Assembly (NCBI RefSeq): GCF_040183065.1
Contig: NC_091125.1
Location: 127,430,121-127,494,120 of the forward strand
Direction of reading: 5' to 3'
Source of the DNA: Periplaneta americana
Lineage: Eukaryota; Arthropoda; Insecta; Blattodea; Blattidae
Length of the DNA stretch: 64,000 nucleotides
Below are positions 34,550-45,923 of this stretch, piece after piece. The notes under the pieces were generated by a model. It was not told the origin of the DNA and ran no database searches. It was given only the letters and a program-made list of their open reading frames with translations. The position numbers and the translations under genes were made by a program. Numbering within the stretch: the first letter of the stretch is position 1; each line of letters begins with the position of its first letter.

Positions 34550-37500
34550 TTACGTTTTCAATTTAATGAAAAGTTTACCCAAACGCAATTCTTTTATTTG
34601 ACCATCAAAGGTCAAAAGCATGAGATGACTTATTGGTGGCGAAGGATGTATACGTTGACTTGGATCCCGCTTCTCCTGAGTTTTGTGAGGTGACATATTG
34701 ATACAAGGAACACAGATGCAACCGTCACTTCCAATTCTTTCAACTGATCCGTATGATTGATCCAGACACGGAGGGCAGTTACAATCCGTTCCATTACTTT
34801 GCTCTTCCAGTTGTTGTCCAAGTGGTTGAACAATGGGCTTCAAGTTCTCATCACTGCTGCCTAACGACTGAAGTTGAAAATGTAGTTTGTTTGGAAACTG
34901 GGACGCTAAGGTGCAATAACAATCAGCAGCACCACCAACAAAATCACTTTGTTCCCTGAGTAGCTGAAGTTGTTGGGGTGTCCACACTGACAGAGTTGGA
35001 CAGGAACAAGCCGTACTTTGATAATCACTATTAAGAGCATAGCTGTTGTTATCAACTATCTCCTTATTTCGATCGGATGTGCTCAGCTTAACTCTTTCTT
35101 GATCAGAACAGGGGCACTCATACACTGAACTTGAGATGCTTTCAGGTACGAAAACTTCTGAGCATTTGCAAGGTGTATCTGTGACGTCATTATTTGCTAT
35201 TGTTCTTTTTGAAGGAGTTTCTGTAGTATTCGTTTCTTTTGCAGGTGAATAACTGCAATGACAGAAAATAAACACAATAATTTATGTATTTTCTTAGTAA
35301 AACCACAGTCTAGTATATACAGTCACGACGTTCAATACGTAGTAAATATGCATACATTAGATAGTTGCTCACCACTAGGATCGCTAATATCGTCTCATTA
35401 CAGACAATGCAAAATAGTACCTGCACAGTCTATTGTTTCTAGCACCCTCAAAACTCAAGCTTCGTGACTGTATATAGTAGACTGTGGTAAAACTTTATTA
35501 ATCGTTAATAATTTCATTTAAATTTACTGAAATTGAATAAGTTTAAAAAAAAAAGTCTATAGTAACGATTTCAGACAAATTTTCGCAAGGGAAAAGAAAT
35601 GTATAGAAATAATGAAATATAATAATATATTCAATGTAATAATAATTTTATTTTGGCATTATTATTACTCTTTTTCTACGTCTGAAAGCAAACAAGATAA
35701 TGCAAAACATTAAACATTTGAAATTTTTATACCAATAAACAAAGCTTAAGATTTATATTCATATTATTAATCTAAATAGCTAAACGAGAAAGAGCAACTA
35801 ATAATGCAAACAAGAAAAGCAATAATTATAAATGATTAGACAAAAGCATGTATTCGACACATTCAGTAACTTATTAATAATAAATTTCATTAGACAAAAT
35901 ATACGTTTCTAACTTAATTTTGAATTTCGATGACGTCCGGCAACCCCAGATGTTACTAGATAGACAATATTAAAGACATTTTTATTAATTTGTCCTACAG
36001 AATAATATCTGTAATATTGACAATTAATATTTGAGGCGAAAAATTCGTTCCGGAGCCGGGGATCGAACCCGGGTCCTTGGTTCTATGTACCAAGCGCTCT
36101 GACCACTGACCTACACCGAGGGGGCAGAGAAGGCCTGATGGCCTTATCTGTACCAGGTTAAATAAATAAATACTACTACTAATTCAATCCACAACGCCGG
36201 ACCGAACCCTCCTCCTTGAATGTTTCCCTTTTGGCCTGAATCCAAGTTAGGCATATATGTTGACGTTTTATGTCCAAGTCAACTGGCATTATACAAGGGG
36301 CGCACTCAGCTGAGCGAATTATTTGGCCGGTCAGAGCTCTTGGTACGTAGAACCAAGGACCCGGGTTCGATCCCCGGCGCTGGAGCGAATTTTTCTCCTC
36401 AAATATTAATTGTCAATATTACAGATATTATTCTGTAGGACAAATGAATAAAAAATCTTTAATATTCTCATAGCTAGCAGTGCATATTTCTGTACAGATT
36501 ACTGTCCACTTAACTGCGGAATCCCGGCCAAATAATTCACTCAGTTGAGTGCGCTCTTTGTATAATGACAGTTGACTTGAACATAAAACGTCAACATATA
36601 TGCCTAACTTGGAGTCAGTCCAAAAGGGAAACATTCAAGGAGGAGGGTTCGGTCCGTTGCTGTGGATTGAATTCGGCGTAGCTCAGTGGTCAGAGCGCTT
36701 GGTACGTAGAACCAAAGACCAGGGTTCGATCCCCGGCGTCGGAGCGAATTTTTTTCCTCAAATATTAAATATTAATTAGATAGACAATTCGAAAGACGAG
36801 GTAATGATACTGTAATAGTATTAGTAGTTATTAATAGTATATTAGTAACAGTATTAACATAGCTTCTCAAAAATAAGTAAACAGGCAAATTTTCAGCACA
36901 AATCCATAATAAAACAAAATTAGAGGAGACTAAACATTTTCAAGAGTAGTGATAGTAGCGAAGAAATTAAATAAATAGATAGACTATTATAAATAAAAAA
37001 ATTGTCCTAGTTTACTCATTTTTATCTTCGTATTTGTTCAGTTCTGACTTATGATACAAAGCTTCACTCAAGCATGTAAATTATAATTTGCTTTTACAGA
37101 CAAAAGTAACGAATATTAAATTTATTATAAAATACATAAACATTCAGACCAGAAGAAAAAATAATAAGGTTTCGACCTATGATATAAATGAATTAAATAA
37201 AACAGTCATTAGCAATAGACAACTAACTCTAGTCAAAGGACAACGATATTTCAGAAAATTCAAAACAATATAAAGTCCAACTTTAAATTAAATGAGCCAT
37301 AAGGTTGGACTTTGAAGCTGTAGATGATAATGATTACTCACCTGGCTGGATTAAGTAATTTGATTTCTCCTTCTGTAGAAGGCCCATCTGAAAATAAATA
37401 CAAAATATATGTTACAAAAAAAACCTGTGTAACTAATTAATGTAATTTGCTACCATAAGGACTTTATAAGAATTATAGACCAAATATGATCAGATTATAA

Positions 37501-39469
37501 GTGTTCCCATGTTCAAATGTTGTCGGTTGGTTTAAGCAAAAATGTGACTCTGATATTGAATATTTTTCAGCACTTGGCCTGCCTTAAACCTATTTAAAAT
37601 GTATGCATTTCTTAATGTACGTATACGCATATCGTTACACTCAGAAGACATGTACAGTAGTGGCAAAAAAAACCGGACCGACCCTTGTAGCTGATTTCAG
37701 AGCCTTGTTCATTCAGAGTACGATAGACTGGTAACTAAGACTTTCGTGGTTCGAATCCTGCCTGGGAAGGAAACTTTTTTTTTTGTTCCTTATTCAAATT
37801 TATTCCCAATACGTTTCGATTGCAGCGATATTTTACTGCTTAAATAACTTATTATTCCCAGAACATAAATTTTACCAGCAATCGAAACGTATTGGGAATA
37901 AATTTGAATATGGAACAAAAAAAAAGTTTCCTTCCCAGGCAGGATTCGAACCACGAAAGTCTTAGTTACCAGTCTATCGTGCTCTGGAGTGAGCAAGGCT
38001 CTGAAATCAGCTACAAGGGTTGGACCGGTTTTTTTTTTTTGCCACTACTGTACACCTGTGATATTTTTAATCAAAATATTCACACTCTTTTCAACTAGAG
38101 ACATCAAAAATCTTGATTATGTTGACACGTGTAGCCAAGGACTGGGAAAGGTTGGGATTGCACATAAAATTTGTCTTTATCCATGATAAAGAGACCTTAA
38201 ACACACACAATAAATATTCAGCGTGAAGTCAGCAAGTCGTATACACTTAGGATTTCCGCTAATAATTATACAACACCAGCAATCTAGAATGAAATCACAT
38301 GAAACCGTACGGGAAAGAATAGATAACCGAAGCTGCTGTATCTGTTATGGTTTTTAGACTTACAAACACATGACAGTACAAAGATTTATTTCCCCATTTT
38401 CATATGGCTGCCGCCGATGGCTACGCGATCTAAAGCGGCGCTGTCCGAAGACTACTTGGTTCGAATCCCGCTTCGGGTATAGGTGGATCTCCTTGGTTAA
38501 TATTATGGTGTGTCTTTGCAGAGGTTCCGATTCTCAGTGTGTCATTTAAACGGTTCATACCGTTTCGTCCGAACCGGTTGTTAAAATTTCTGAGATTCCC
38601 GGAAACGGTTGTTCATATTTCTCAAATTTTTCTTCCCTCCCCATAAATAAATTGTGAATTACTGCAGGAAAGACGTGCGATATACCCCTGAATTGTTGTT
38701 TTCAATACTTATTTTGTGGATAAACGCCATCTTCTGAAAGCTGAAGTTCCAGTAACCATTAAAGAGGTAAGAAAAAGCATGAAAGCAGTAGCTATGAATT
38801 CTGAAGAAGCAGAAAGAGCATTTATGACCAAATACACAGACAAGTAAATGGAAGTTCTTCCTCGTTGAAAATATCTCTGGTCTGGCAGTGTAGCTAATAG
38901 GAAAATCTCTGGAGCAATGGGATGCAACACCATTAGTGTAATCACAGTCTAGTATATACAGTCGCGAAGCTCAATACCTAGTAAATATGCAAACATTAGA
39001 TAGTTGCTCATCACTAGGATCGCTAATATCGCCTCATTACAGGAAATGCAAAATAGAACCGTCACAGTCTATTGTTTCTAGCACCCTCAAAACTCAAGCT
39101 TCGTGACTGTATATAGCAGACTGTGGTGTAATTATGGTTATGCCGAGGACATCAATATAGCTGCCGACCGTTGCGTCGGGTCAAAAAGAAAGGAAACTCC
39201 GAATATTTGAAACTTTACTTATAGTTATATTCTTTTCTTTAATTTTTTTTTTTTAACATTTGGTAACTTTGATAATAAGCTAGGTACAGATTTGCATGTT
39301 GCATGAATTTATCTTCGTCGTTGACATTAACGCTTTTATGTCTGTAGATTTACTGGCATGTAAAGGAACTCCTACGGGACAAAATTCCGGCACATCCGGC
39401 GACGCTGATATAACCTCTGCAGTTGCGAGCGTCGTTAAATAAAACGTAACATTTAACGCTTTTATTCAC

Positions 39470-39546
<77 letters not shown>

Positions 39547-42500
39547 CATTATTATCATCATCATCATCACCATCATCATCATAGAACCTGTTCTTAAATA
39601 TTTTGAATGATATCACTGCCTACGCTATGCTGTCCACAGGCTAGGCAAGGCTCACATATGTGACATGTCTACTGTGTGTATTCGTATCATCGTTCCTTCC
39701 CCTACAGGTAGTACGTAAGTCATACATACAATAGGAAGAGGTTAAACAAAAACGAAAAAGAGTATGTTTCTGAAAAAGTCTAAATTTTATTACTATTCTG
39801 AAAATATTTTTTTTAATTTAAACTTAAGATTTCGGAAAATTTTATTCGAGTGTATTTATTTTTATTTATTTATTTATTTTTTCAGAAATACCATCTTTAT
39901 AACCAGTAAAAGTTTCATTATCTATTCCGTTTACATTTTCTCATAAAATTTCGGCCAGTGCATGGGAGCGGTGCATACTCATCATTGTGATGAATTTGGG
40001 GAGCCACGTAAGATAGCGGAAATCAGTTATTCTGTTTGGGATCATTGAGCTAACCACACGATACCTCTGTTGCGGTTGGATAATTGTACACTCTGCTGAG
40101 ACCAGCAGATGATTGATCAGTCTTGGCCCTTTGTGGGCTGTCGCGCCATGAATTTAATTTAATTCTGTTAATATATACAGACAACTATGTATGTGTTAAA
40201 TGGATAGAGACAAGGCTGTAGCTTTCCGCCATTATAATTTAATATTATTTTGAAACTGTACTTTATAACTGGAGTAAGAGATGTGAAAGAAAAATTCCTT
40301 AAGTATAAAATAATAATTCCATTGTTTAAACGATTAAATGTACCTGTTATAAAGGGGAGAAAGGGATAAATTGTACGCAGCAGTTAAAGGTATGCACTTC
40401 TACCACAGTCTTGTATATACAGTCGCGAAGCTTGAGATGTGAGGGTACTAGGAACAATAAACTGTGCACGTACTATTTCGCATTGTCTGTGATGAGGCGA
40501 TAGTAGCGATCCTAGTGGTTAGTAACTATGGATGCATGGGATGCATATTTACTACGTACTGAGCTTCGTGTTTGTATATACTAGACTGTGCTTCTACTGT
40601 GGCGCACCTGTGGTCGGAAACAAGTCTGCATTATGGTGCTATCTAGCGGAGTCCGCTACGAGTTGGTTGCATTCGCTTGTTTGAGGTGATCCAAGTAGTT
40701 GTGTTGGTGACCATCAGAATTTTATTATTGTGTTTTGGCGACATTTTGGATAAAGAAGACGCAGAATATATTAAACTTTTCAATATCATTACAATACTAC
40801 TTTAATGTTGTTTCTTGTGTTATTTGCCTAGTAAATCCACAGTAGTTTGTCAAGTTTTCGATTGCTGTAAGGAACTAGGGTTCGTTAAATGATAATGGCG
40901 ACAAGATGGACGATCGTACGCAGTGCACCCAATTCTCCCTTGTTGCTTACGATTACCCCTGCATTATTGAAGATATAGTCCACACCTGTAGAGTAACGGT
41001 TAGCGCGTCTGGCCACGAAACCAGGTGGCCCGGTCGGGGCAAGTTACCTGGTTGAGGTTTTTTCCGGGGTTTTCCCTCAACCCAATACGAGCAAATGCTG
41101 GGTAACTTTCGGTGCTGGACCCCGGACGCATTTCACCGGCATTATAACTTTCATTTCATTCAGATGCTAAATAACCTAGATGTTGATACAGCGTCATAAA
41201 ATAACCCAATAAAATAAAAAATAAAAATATTGAAGATATAGTAATTTAATTTCTTTATTCGACTAATTTATAAAACTTGTAATTCTCATATGCCTCGTCC
41301 GTAACAGAACCACCTCCAAGACTTCATGGACTCAGAAACAGCTAGAAGCAGCAATGGCTGCTCTTAGAAATGGAACAATACGTGAAATGTTCTATCATAG
41401 CAACATATTACTTGATACATTTTCTATGTTATTCAATTTTATAAAATATAAAATCTCAATAAATAGTCATTGTATTACGATTCAAAGTAATGTGTTTGCA
41501 TTTACCCTTCTCTTCCCTAGGTGATTTACTTAACTTTGTACCATCGAACAACTCGTTAATTCTTAACAATTCACCGCCATCTCTCCTAGTCCCGAGGTAG
41601 AAATTTTACAAGAAAATGTCTGACCCCGCCAGGAATCGAACCCATCGAACCCGGGTCGGCTAGTCTGGAGACAGACACGCTACCACAGAGCTAATTTAGA
41701 TTAGATTTTATGTTTTCTTTTGGAATCTATAGACTATGTTCAAAACTTTCAGTTTTTTAATATATCGTACCTTGAAATAATGTGTTTTAGCTAACCCTTC
41801 TACAATCCGCAAAACTCGACATTTTCGTAACTCGACACCTTCTTAGTCCACATTAGGTTAAGTTTGTACCGCTTCTAAAATTAAAATTCTTTAAATCTGT
41901 AGATTAAATCCTAAATAGCATGTCTGTTAAGACTGTTTAGGTGAAGTCTTTTTTGTCCAATAAATTCATTGGTAATGAATTTTGGATGGTTGTTTAAAAT
42001 TTTCTGATAGGTAAGACTGTAATTGTCTATATCTTGTGCAACTGTTGTGATACCAAAATCATGGTAGATACGTATATTTGTTGTTGACGTACCAAGATGT
42101 TGCCAATTGTTCGCAGTGTCTCTGATTGGAATCGCTCCAGTATCTAAATGTTACAATTGCTTGCAGTACCCCAAAGCTGAATTCCGTACATCCAAATAAT
42201 CTCAGAACAATGAATACCTTATTTTTTGTTCAAATTGAAATCACATTAAGCATCTCCTTTGATGTTTATGGTGTTGTTGAACAGGTACTCGTCTCGGAAG
42301 ATATTAATTTTGAGGATCCATGTTTGTTAGTCTTTATTTTCTTGTTTTGATTAATTCTACCACCACTCAAAATATTGAGTGTTTTTTCTAACATCCTATA
42401 TATACACAGCACAGTTATAAAATCTCTGTGGAGTGTTCAGAGAGGTATTCGGAGCACTTGTGCCTCATGCCTGCTGTAGAACATCTCTCGAAAGATGGAG

Positions 42501-42982
42501 TAACTTTATAAGAAGGGACAGAGTACAGGTATACATGCTAAGGTTTATCTTGTCTCAGTAGCAATAAAACCAAGTCCCTTCAAATGAGGGTGAAGATTAT
42601 AGGAAGGTTGTAAATTTTCAGGATTCCTTTCAAAACCTAGTTATTTACAGGCTGCCGGAACTCAGTTTTTTGAAAGACAAGCTCAGTGACGGAACTATAC
42701 AGTACGAAAAGAGATATTTTGTTATTTTATTTTGTGCTACAGAATGTATCAACTAGTCCTTTCCGCCACTGGATGGATGGACGGCACCGCTCCACTCCCT
42801 CCATCACCATAACAACACAGACGAAGTAAGACATATCTCCTTTCTCTCTCTTTTCACAGTGAGACAAGATACATCACACAGCTTTAAGATATCATTAAAT
42901 TGAAAGGAAAGAAGAAGAAGACGAAGAAGGAAATGAAAAGAAAGGAAAAGAGTAGAAGAAGAGAATGGTGATGATTATATTA

Positions 42983-43014
<32 letters not shown>

Positions 43015-43175
43015 GAAAACAATGGGTTAATAAAAGAGGAAAAATAGAGCAACAATAGCAAAAGAAGAAAGACCGTGTGAGAGGATCGTTCTGGTACGTA
43101 CTTACCATTATCAGGTACTGGAATTGCAAACACTGAAGTAAAGCATAGAAGGTACACAAGCATTTTATGCGGCAT
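34550..43175 (-). CDS. Gene A: secreted C-x-C-rich protein, three exons, unrecognised family
   Basis: Exons: 43175-43106 (70 nt), 37387-37342 (46 nt) and 35252-34550 (703 nt). Introns are phase 1 then phase 2, with donors GTAAGT and GTGAGT and acceptors TATTTATTTTCAG and TGTCATTGCAG. The joined frame is open for 272 codons and ends in TAA. Residues 1-17 (MPHKMLVYLLCFTSVFA) form a clear signal peptide. The mature protein has fourteen cysteines, all in pairs or triplets: CKC (67), CPC (85), CSC (121), CYC (150), CNCPPC (196) and CICVPC (217). The block CSCPTLSVWTPQQLQLL (121-137) and the tail DGQIKELRLGK (255-265) are matched in gene B. N-glycosylation sequons lie at 47, 192 and 224. No transmembrane segment follows the signal peptide, so an extracellular protein is inferred. 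The paired cysteines could form disulfides or bind metal; function is unknown. Introns hold three family-M MITEs and several SINEs. The splice model is mine and untested by transcripts. Confidence 0.85.
35304..35486 (+). mobile_element. MITE family M, copy 5, in gene A intron 2
   Basis: Near-perfect inverted ends, with GTAAAAC duplicated at 35297-35303 and 35487-35493. It begins only 51 nt upstream (in gene direction) of the acceptor of gene A exon 3. Confidence 0.95.
35860..36840 (-). mobile_element. LINE 3'-UTR fragment split by a composite insertion
   Basis: The left part, 35860-35968 (AACTTAATTTTGAATTTCGA ... GTCCGGCAACCCC), and the right part, from 36789 (TCGAAAGACGAGGTAATGAT), both align with 21195-21290 of the LINE at 20759-21665. 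The 35969-36776 insertion separates them. Confidence 0.65.
35969..36776. mobile_element. Composite inverted-SINE insertion with 12-bp target duplication
   Basis: TAGATAGACAAT stands at 35957-35968 and 36777-36788. Inside are a minus-strand tRNA-like SINE (35969-36121, B box GGGTTCGATCCCCGG), a LINE tail with GAGAAGGCCTGATGGCCTTA (36119-36180), a 150-bp arm (36181-36330), a truncated plus-strand SINE (36327-36470), the inverted second arm (36524-36673) and a plus-strand SINE (36668-36776). The arms share GAACCCTCCTCCTTGAATGT and GTTGACGTTTTATGT. Confidence 0.85.
37655..38050. mobile_element. Foldback element with a tRNA-like segment in each arm
   Basis: Arms of about 185 bp (37655-37845 and 37865-38050) are near-perfect inverted repeats, with ends CAGTAGTGGCAAAAAA flanked by TA. 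Each arm holds GTGGTTCGAATCCTGCCTGG, a B box, preceded by GACTGGTAACTAAGAC. The ends and TA target resemble Tc1/mariner elements. Located in gene A intron 1. Confidence 0.9.
38410..38480 (+). repeat. tRNA-derived SINE head
   Basis: GATGGCTACGCGATCTAAAG at the left and a perfect B box (TTGGTTCGAATCCCGC) at the right, inside gene A intron 1. The body is not shared with other copies in the window. Confidence 0.6.
38943..39125 (+). mobile_element. MITE family M, copy 6, in gene A intron 1
   Basis: Family inverted repeats, with GTGTAAT at 38936-38942 and 39126-39132. Confidence 0.95.
39340..39445 (+). repeat. SINE family A, 3' part
   Basis: GATTTACTGGCATGTAAAGG, CGGGACAAAATTCCGGCACA, GACGCTGATATAACC and GAGCGTCGTTAAATAAA. 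The tRNA head is lost. Confidence 0.88.
39470..39585. repeat. (AAT)n followed by (CAT)n microsatellite
   Basis: About 24 AAT units, then a shorter ATC/CAT stretch, directly after the SINE. Confidence 0.97.
40404..40590 (-). mobile_element. MITE family M, copy 7, inverted, in gene A intron 1
   Basis: Family inverted repeats, with CTTCTAC at 40397-40403 and 40591-40597. A short GGATGCAT duplication is present inside. Confidence 0.95.
40980..41227 (+). repeat. SINE family B, complete copy
   Basis: Head TAGAGTAACGGTTAGCGCGT, body TTACCTGGTTGAGG and CGGGGTTTTCCCTCAA, tail TAAAATAACCCAATAAAATA. The 15-bp repeat TATTGAAGATATAGT flanks it at 40965-40979 and 41228-41242. The B-box half has been lost or rearranged. 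Confidence 0.92.
41615..41692 (-). repeat. tRNA-like sequence, probable SINE head
   Basis: The minus strand reads TTAGCTCTGTGGTAGCGTGT ... GGGTTCGATTCCTGGCGGGG, with A and B boxes at tRNA spacing but a duplicated GGGTTCGAT and no pairing acceptor arm. Confidence 0.55.
41693..42896. other. Gene A intron 1, nothing further recognised
   Basis: AT-rich; the open frame 42126-42350 has no recognisable domain. Confidence 0.4.
42897..43030. repeat. GAA-rich tract and (GAT)n
   Basis: Purine-rich AAGAAGAAGACGAAGAAGG, then GATGATGATGATG, about 75 nt inside intron 1 from the gene A exon 1 donor. Confidence 0.9.
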
Positions 43176-43198
43176 CTTCCACAAAGTCCTACAGCAGT

Positions 43199-43233
43199 AC
43201 TGAGGCTGTGTAAGTAGGACATTCGTTTAAATA
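43199..43233 (-). promoter_or_regulatory. Core promoter candidate of gene A
   Basis: TATTTAAA (43233-43226) lies 32 nt before the A of the arthropod initiator TCAGT (43203-43199). This would put the transcription start at 43201 and leave a 25-nt leader before the ATG at 43175. Confidence 0.6.
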
Positions 43234-43734
43234 CTGAAGGAACGTGAGGGATGTACACCATCACAGTATTATTTCACGGAAAACAAGTTTCATCTGACCT
43301 CATGAGAAACAGAAAATATGAGCACGGCGACTTGATTGCACACAGAAGATTGAGATTTGTTCTGAAATAACTGTAATGTCGGAAATTAACAATTTCATGT
43401 CGAGCTACTTTATATTTGGAATAAATGAAATGAGATAGAAGCTAGAGGTTATGAGTCCTTGTTAAAAATGTCAAGCCGCAACCTCCATGAGGAGGACAAC
43501 CTTAGTCAGATGACCTCAGACACCCGCCTCCATACCATATATCTATGAAGTTACTTCGTAATTCTTCAATAAAGATAGATTGGAACAAAACTTAGCGAGC
43601 TCAAAAACGGACGACAATGATGGGATAGGTAGATTTTTAGTGGTGATAAAATTATCAACAGTAATCTCACTAGAGGTTTTGATTTATCTAGAGAAAATCA
43701 AAACTCGAGTGGGATTTAATTGACTATTACACGA

Positions 43735-44335
43735 TTATAAGAAAGTATATGAAGATTAGAAGAAATAAAGTACCCTAATACAATAAAATATTAATTGACT
43801 TGCTGAAATTCTATTTCACTAATGTTAGCTTCACCAAAATGTTTGAATGGAGCCGCCCTTTTCAGTTTTACTGTCTATGTTATAAACAAATGACGATCGC
43901 AAAGCATGTTTTATAGTATACCTTATTTTATTTCAAGGAGTGCAGTTCGGTGGCTCCTTTGAACACCGAACTGCACTTCTTGAAATAAAATAAGGTATAC
44001 CGTAAACAATGTAAAGTTTGAAATGTTGGCAAACAAAGAAACAAATGGTAGGAAGGTGATAAAAACAGGAGAAAGTATATAAAGATCACAAGAAATAAAG
44101 TAATCTAATACAATAAAATAGATATTAACTACTTACTAAAATCTCTATTTCACTAATGTTTCCTTCACCAAAATGTTTGAACGGAGCCGCCATTTTCAGT
44201 CGACTATCTATGCGGGAAACAAATTACGATCGCAAAGCATGTTTTATAGTACCGTAAAGAATTTGCAGTTTGAAATGTTGCCAAACAAAGGAACAAATGC
44301 TAGGATAGTGATAAAAACAAACAAATGCTAGAGAA
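43735..44335 (+). repeat. Tandem duplication, units of about 250-320 bp
   Basis: Unit 1 (about 43740-44058) and unit 2 (about 44071-44320) share AGAAATAAAGTA, TCTAATACAATAAAATA, TTTCACTAATGTT, TTCACCAAAATGTTTGAA and GATCGCAAAGCATGTTTTAT. Unit 1 is longer because of a 79-bp hairpin insertion. A short third piece follows. Confidence 0.85.
43919..43997. mobile_element. 79-bp hairpin micro-MITE
   Basis: TACCTTATTTTATTTCAAG with GAGTGCAGTTCGGTG is repeated in inverse orientation after a short loop, with one mismatch. It is flanked by TA (43917-43918 and 43998-43999) and is absent from the same place in the neighbouring duplicate unit (ATAGTACCGTAAA). Confidence 0.9.
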
Positions 44336-44504
44336 GCGATAAAATTGCGCGATAAGCAACCATGATTGGTTGAAAGACGTCCTTTCGTACCGTTTTATTG
44401 GTCGAAAGTAATATGACGTATTAAAAGTGTAATAGTCAATATAAATCTATATACAGGCGACCAAGTAGGCCTACTACTTTTAATACCGACAATGATCTCC
44501 AGAG

Positions 44505-44959
44505 AGTCGGCCTTGGTAGCGCAGTCGGTATTGCGTTCCCTTCTGTGCTCGAAGTTGCGTGTTCGATCCCGGTCCAGGTCGATGGCATTTAAGTGTGCTT
44601 AAATTCGATAGGCTCATGTCAGTAGATTTACTGGCATGTAAAAGAACTCCTGCGGGACAAAATTCCGGCACACCGGCGACGCTGATATAGGGTAAAGTTG
44701 CCTAATTCCGTGATACTCCTAATTCCGTGATACGTTTTTTTCACTGAATTCCACGGGATTGGGTATCTTGCTATGAAGTTCGCCGATATCTCGAAAGTAG
44801 GAGAAAGATGCACTCTTTCGAGAAAAGTGTCTGGCGCTATGGTCGAATGGTAAAGCTTTGACCGACATTCAATTTTAAAAAAGTATCACGGGATTAGGGG
44901 TATCACGGAAATAGGCAACTTTAACCTAACCTCGGCAGTTGCGAGCGTCGTTAAATAAA
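44505..44959 (+). repeat. SINE family A split by a MITE
   Basis: Head TTGGTAGCGCAGTCGGTATT, B box GTGTTCGATCCCGG, AAGTGTGCTTAAA, CGGGACAAAATTCCGGCACA up to GACGCTGATATA. It resumes at 44929 with ACCTCGGCAGTTGCGAGCGT and GTTAAATAAA. Confidence 0.93.
44690..44926. mobile_element. TA-flanked MITE inserted in the SINE
   Basis: Left end GGGTAAAGTTGCCTAATTCC; right end, reverse complement, GGTTAAAGTTGCCTATTTCC. TA is duplicated at 44688-44689 and 44927-44928. It is 237 bp, non-coding, of Tc1/mariner type by target. Confidence 0.92.
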
Positions 44960-45062
44960 TCATGATTTAAAAAAAAATCTCCAGATTACAACGATTATAA
45001 AAAAATTTCTCAGTAAGACTGTATGGAAATTTTTACATACAAAAACAGGCAATGAAAAAATA

Positions 45063-45175
45063 TTATAAGATTTACACCAGGAGATGAAAAGGAATACAAG
45101 GGAAAAAAGGCGAAGGCAAAGAGAACCAAGGGAAGACAAGGAGAACAAGGGGAAGGCAAAGAGAACAAGAGGAAG
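45063..45175. repeat. Purine-rich minisatellite, copy 1
   Basis: Irregular repeats built on GGGAAGACAAGGAGAACAAG and GGCAAAGAGAACAAG, about 1.9 kb upstream of gene A. The same motif runs at 63715-64000. Confidence 0.88.
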
Positions 45176-45923
45176 ACCGCTAGAATTTGTAAGACTTTGA
45201 CTAGATCAGAACCAGCAAAACCTTTATGACAGACGCTTCAACATAAGAGTAAATCTGCTTTCTATCATTTATAATATTTATTTGCAACGTTATGCCAACC
45301 TATGGTTCTATATGAATATTAAGCAGCTGGCTATAAAACTATAGACATAATCTCATTCAGAAATGTAAAAGACGTTGCGTTTCAATGTGGAATGCTCGAA
45401 TGCCAATGGAAACACAATGATGATGAAAGTGTTAATTTTGCAATGCTAACTTTTATCCATTGCTCACTTTGCTACTGTTTTGATTATTTGATTGACATTC
45501 CGATTATCAGAGATATGGTCTCTTCCTACAAGGGTCAATATGCAAAACTGTCCCACGTTTGGTAATGTCCACGTTAAAAAAAATGTCCATTGTTCAAAAG
45601 GTCCTACAGTTATATTTTTCCCGGCCTAGAAGGTCCAACACACTAAAATGGCCTGCGTTTCATAAGGATCACTTTCACAAAATGCCCTTTTTCGGAGAAG
45701 TCAGTATTCAATTACATCAGGTTTTAAATGTCCTACGTGTTAAAAAGGAGCATTTAACTTCAATAAAAAACCAGTAAATTAAAAAAGGAATATAACTTAA
45801 TAAATTAAATTAAATTTAAAAGATACAAAATACAAGATACATTTAGGAAAAATGTGGGCGATTACTATTTTGCTGATAAGAAACCATTCTTATTGCTGCA
45901 TTTCTCTGTAGAAGTTTTTTTTT

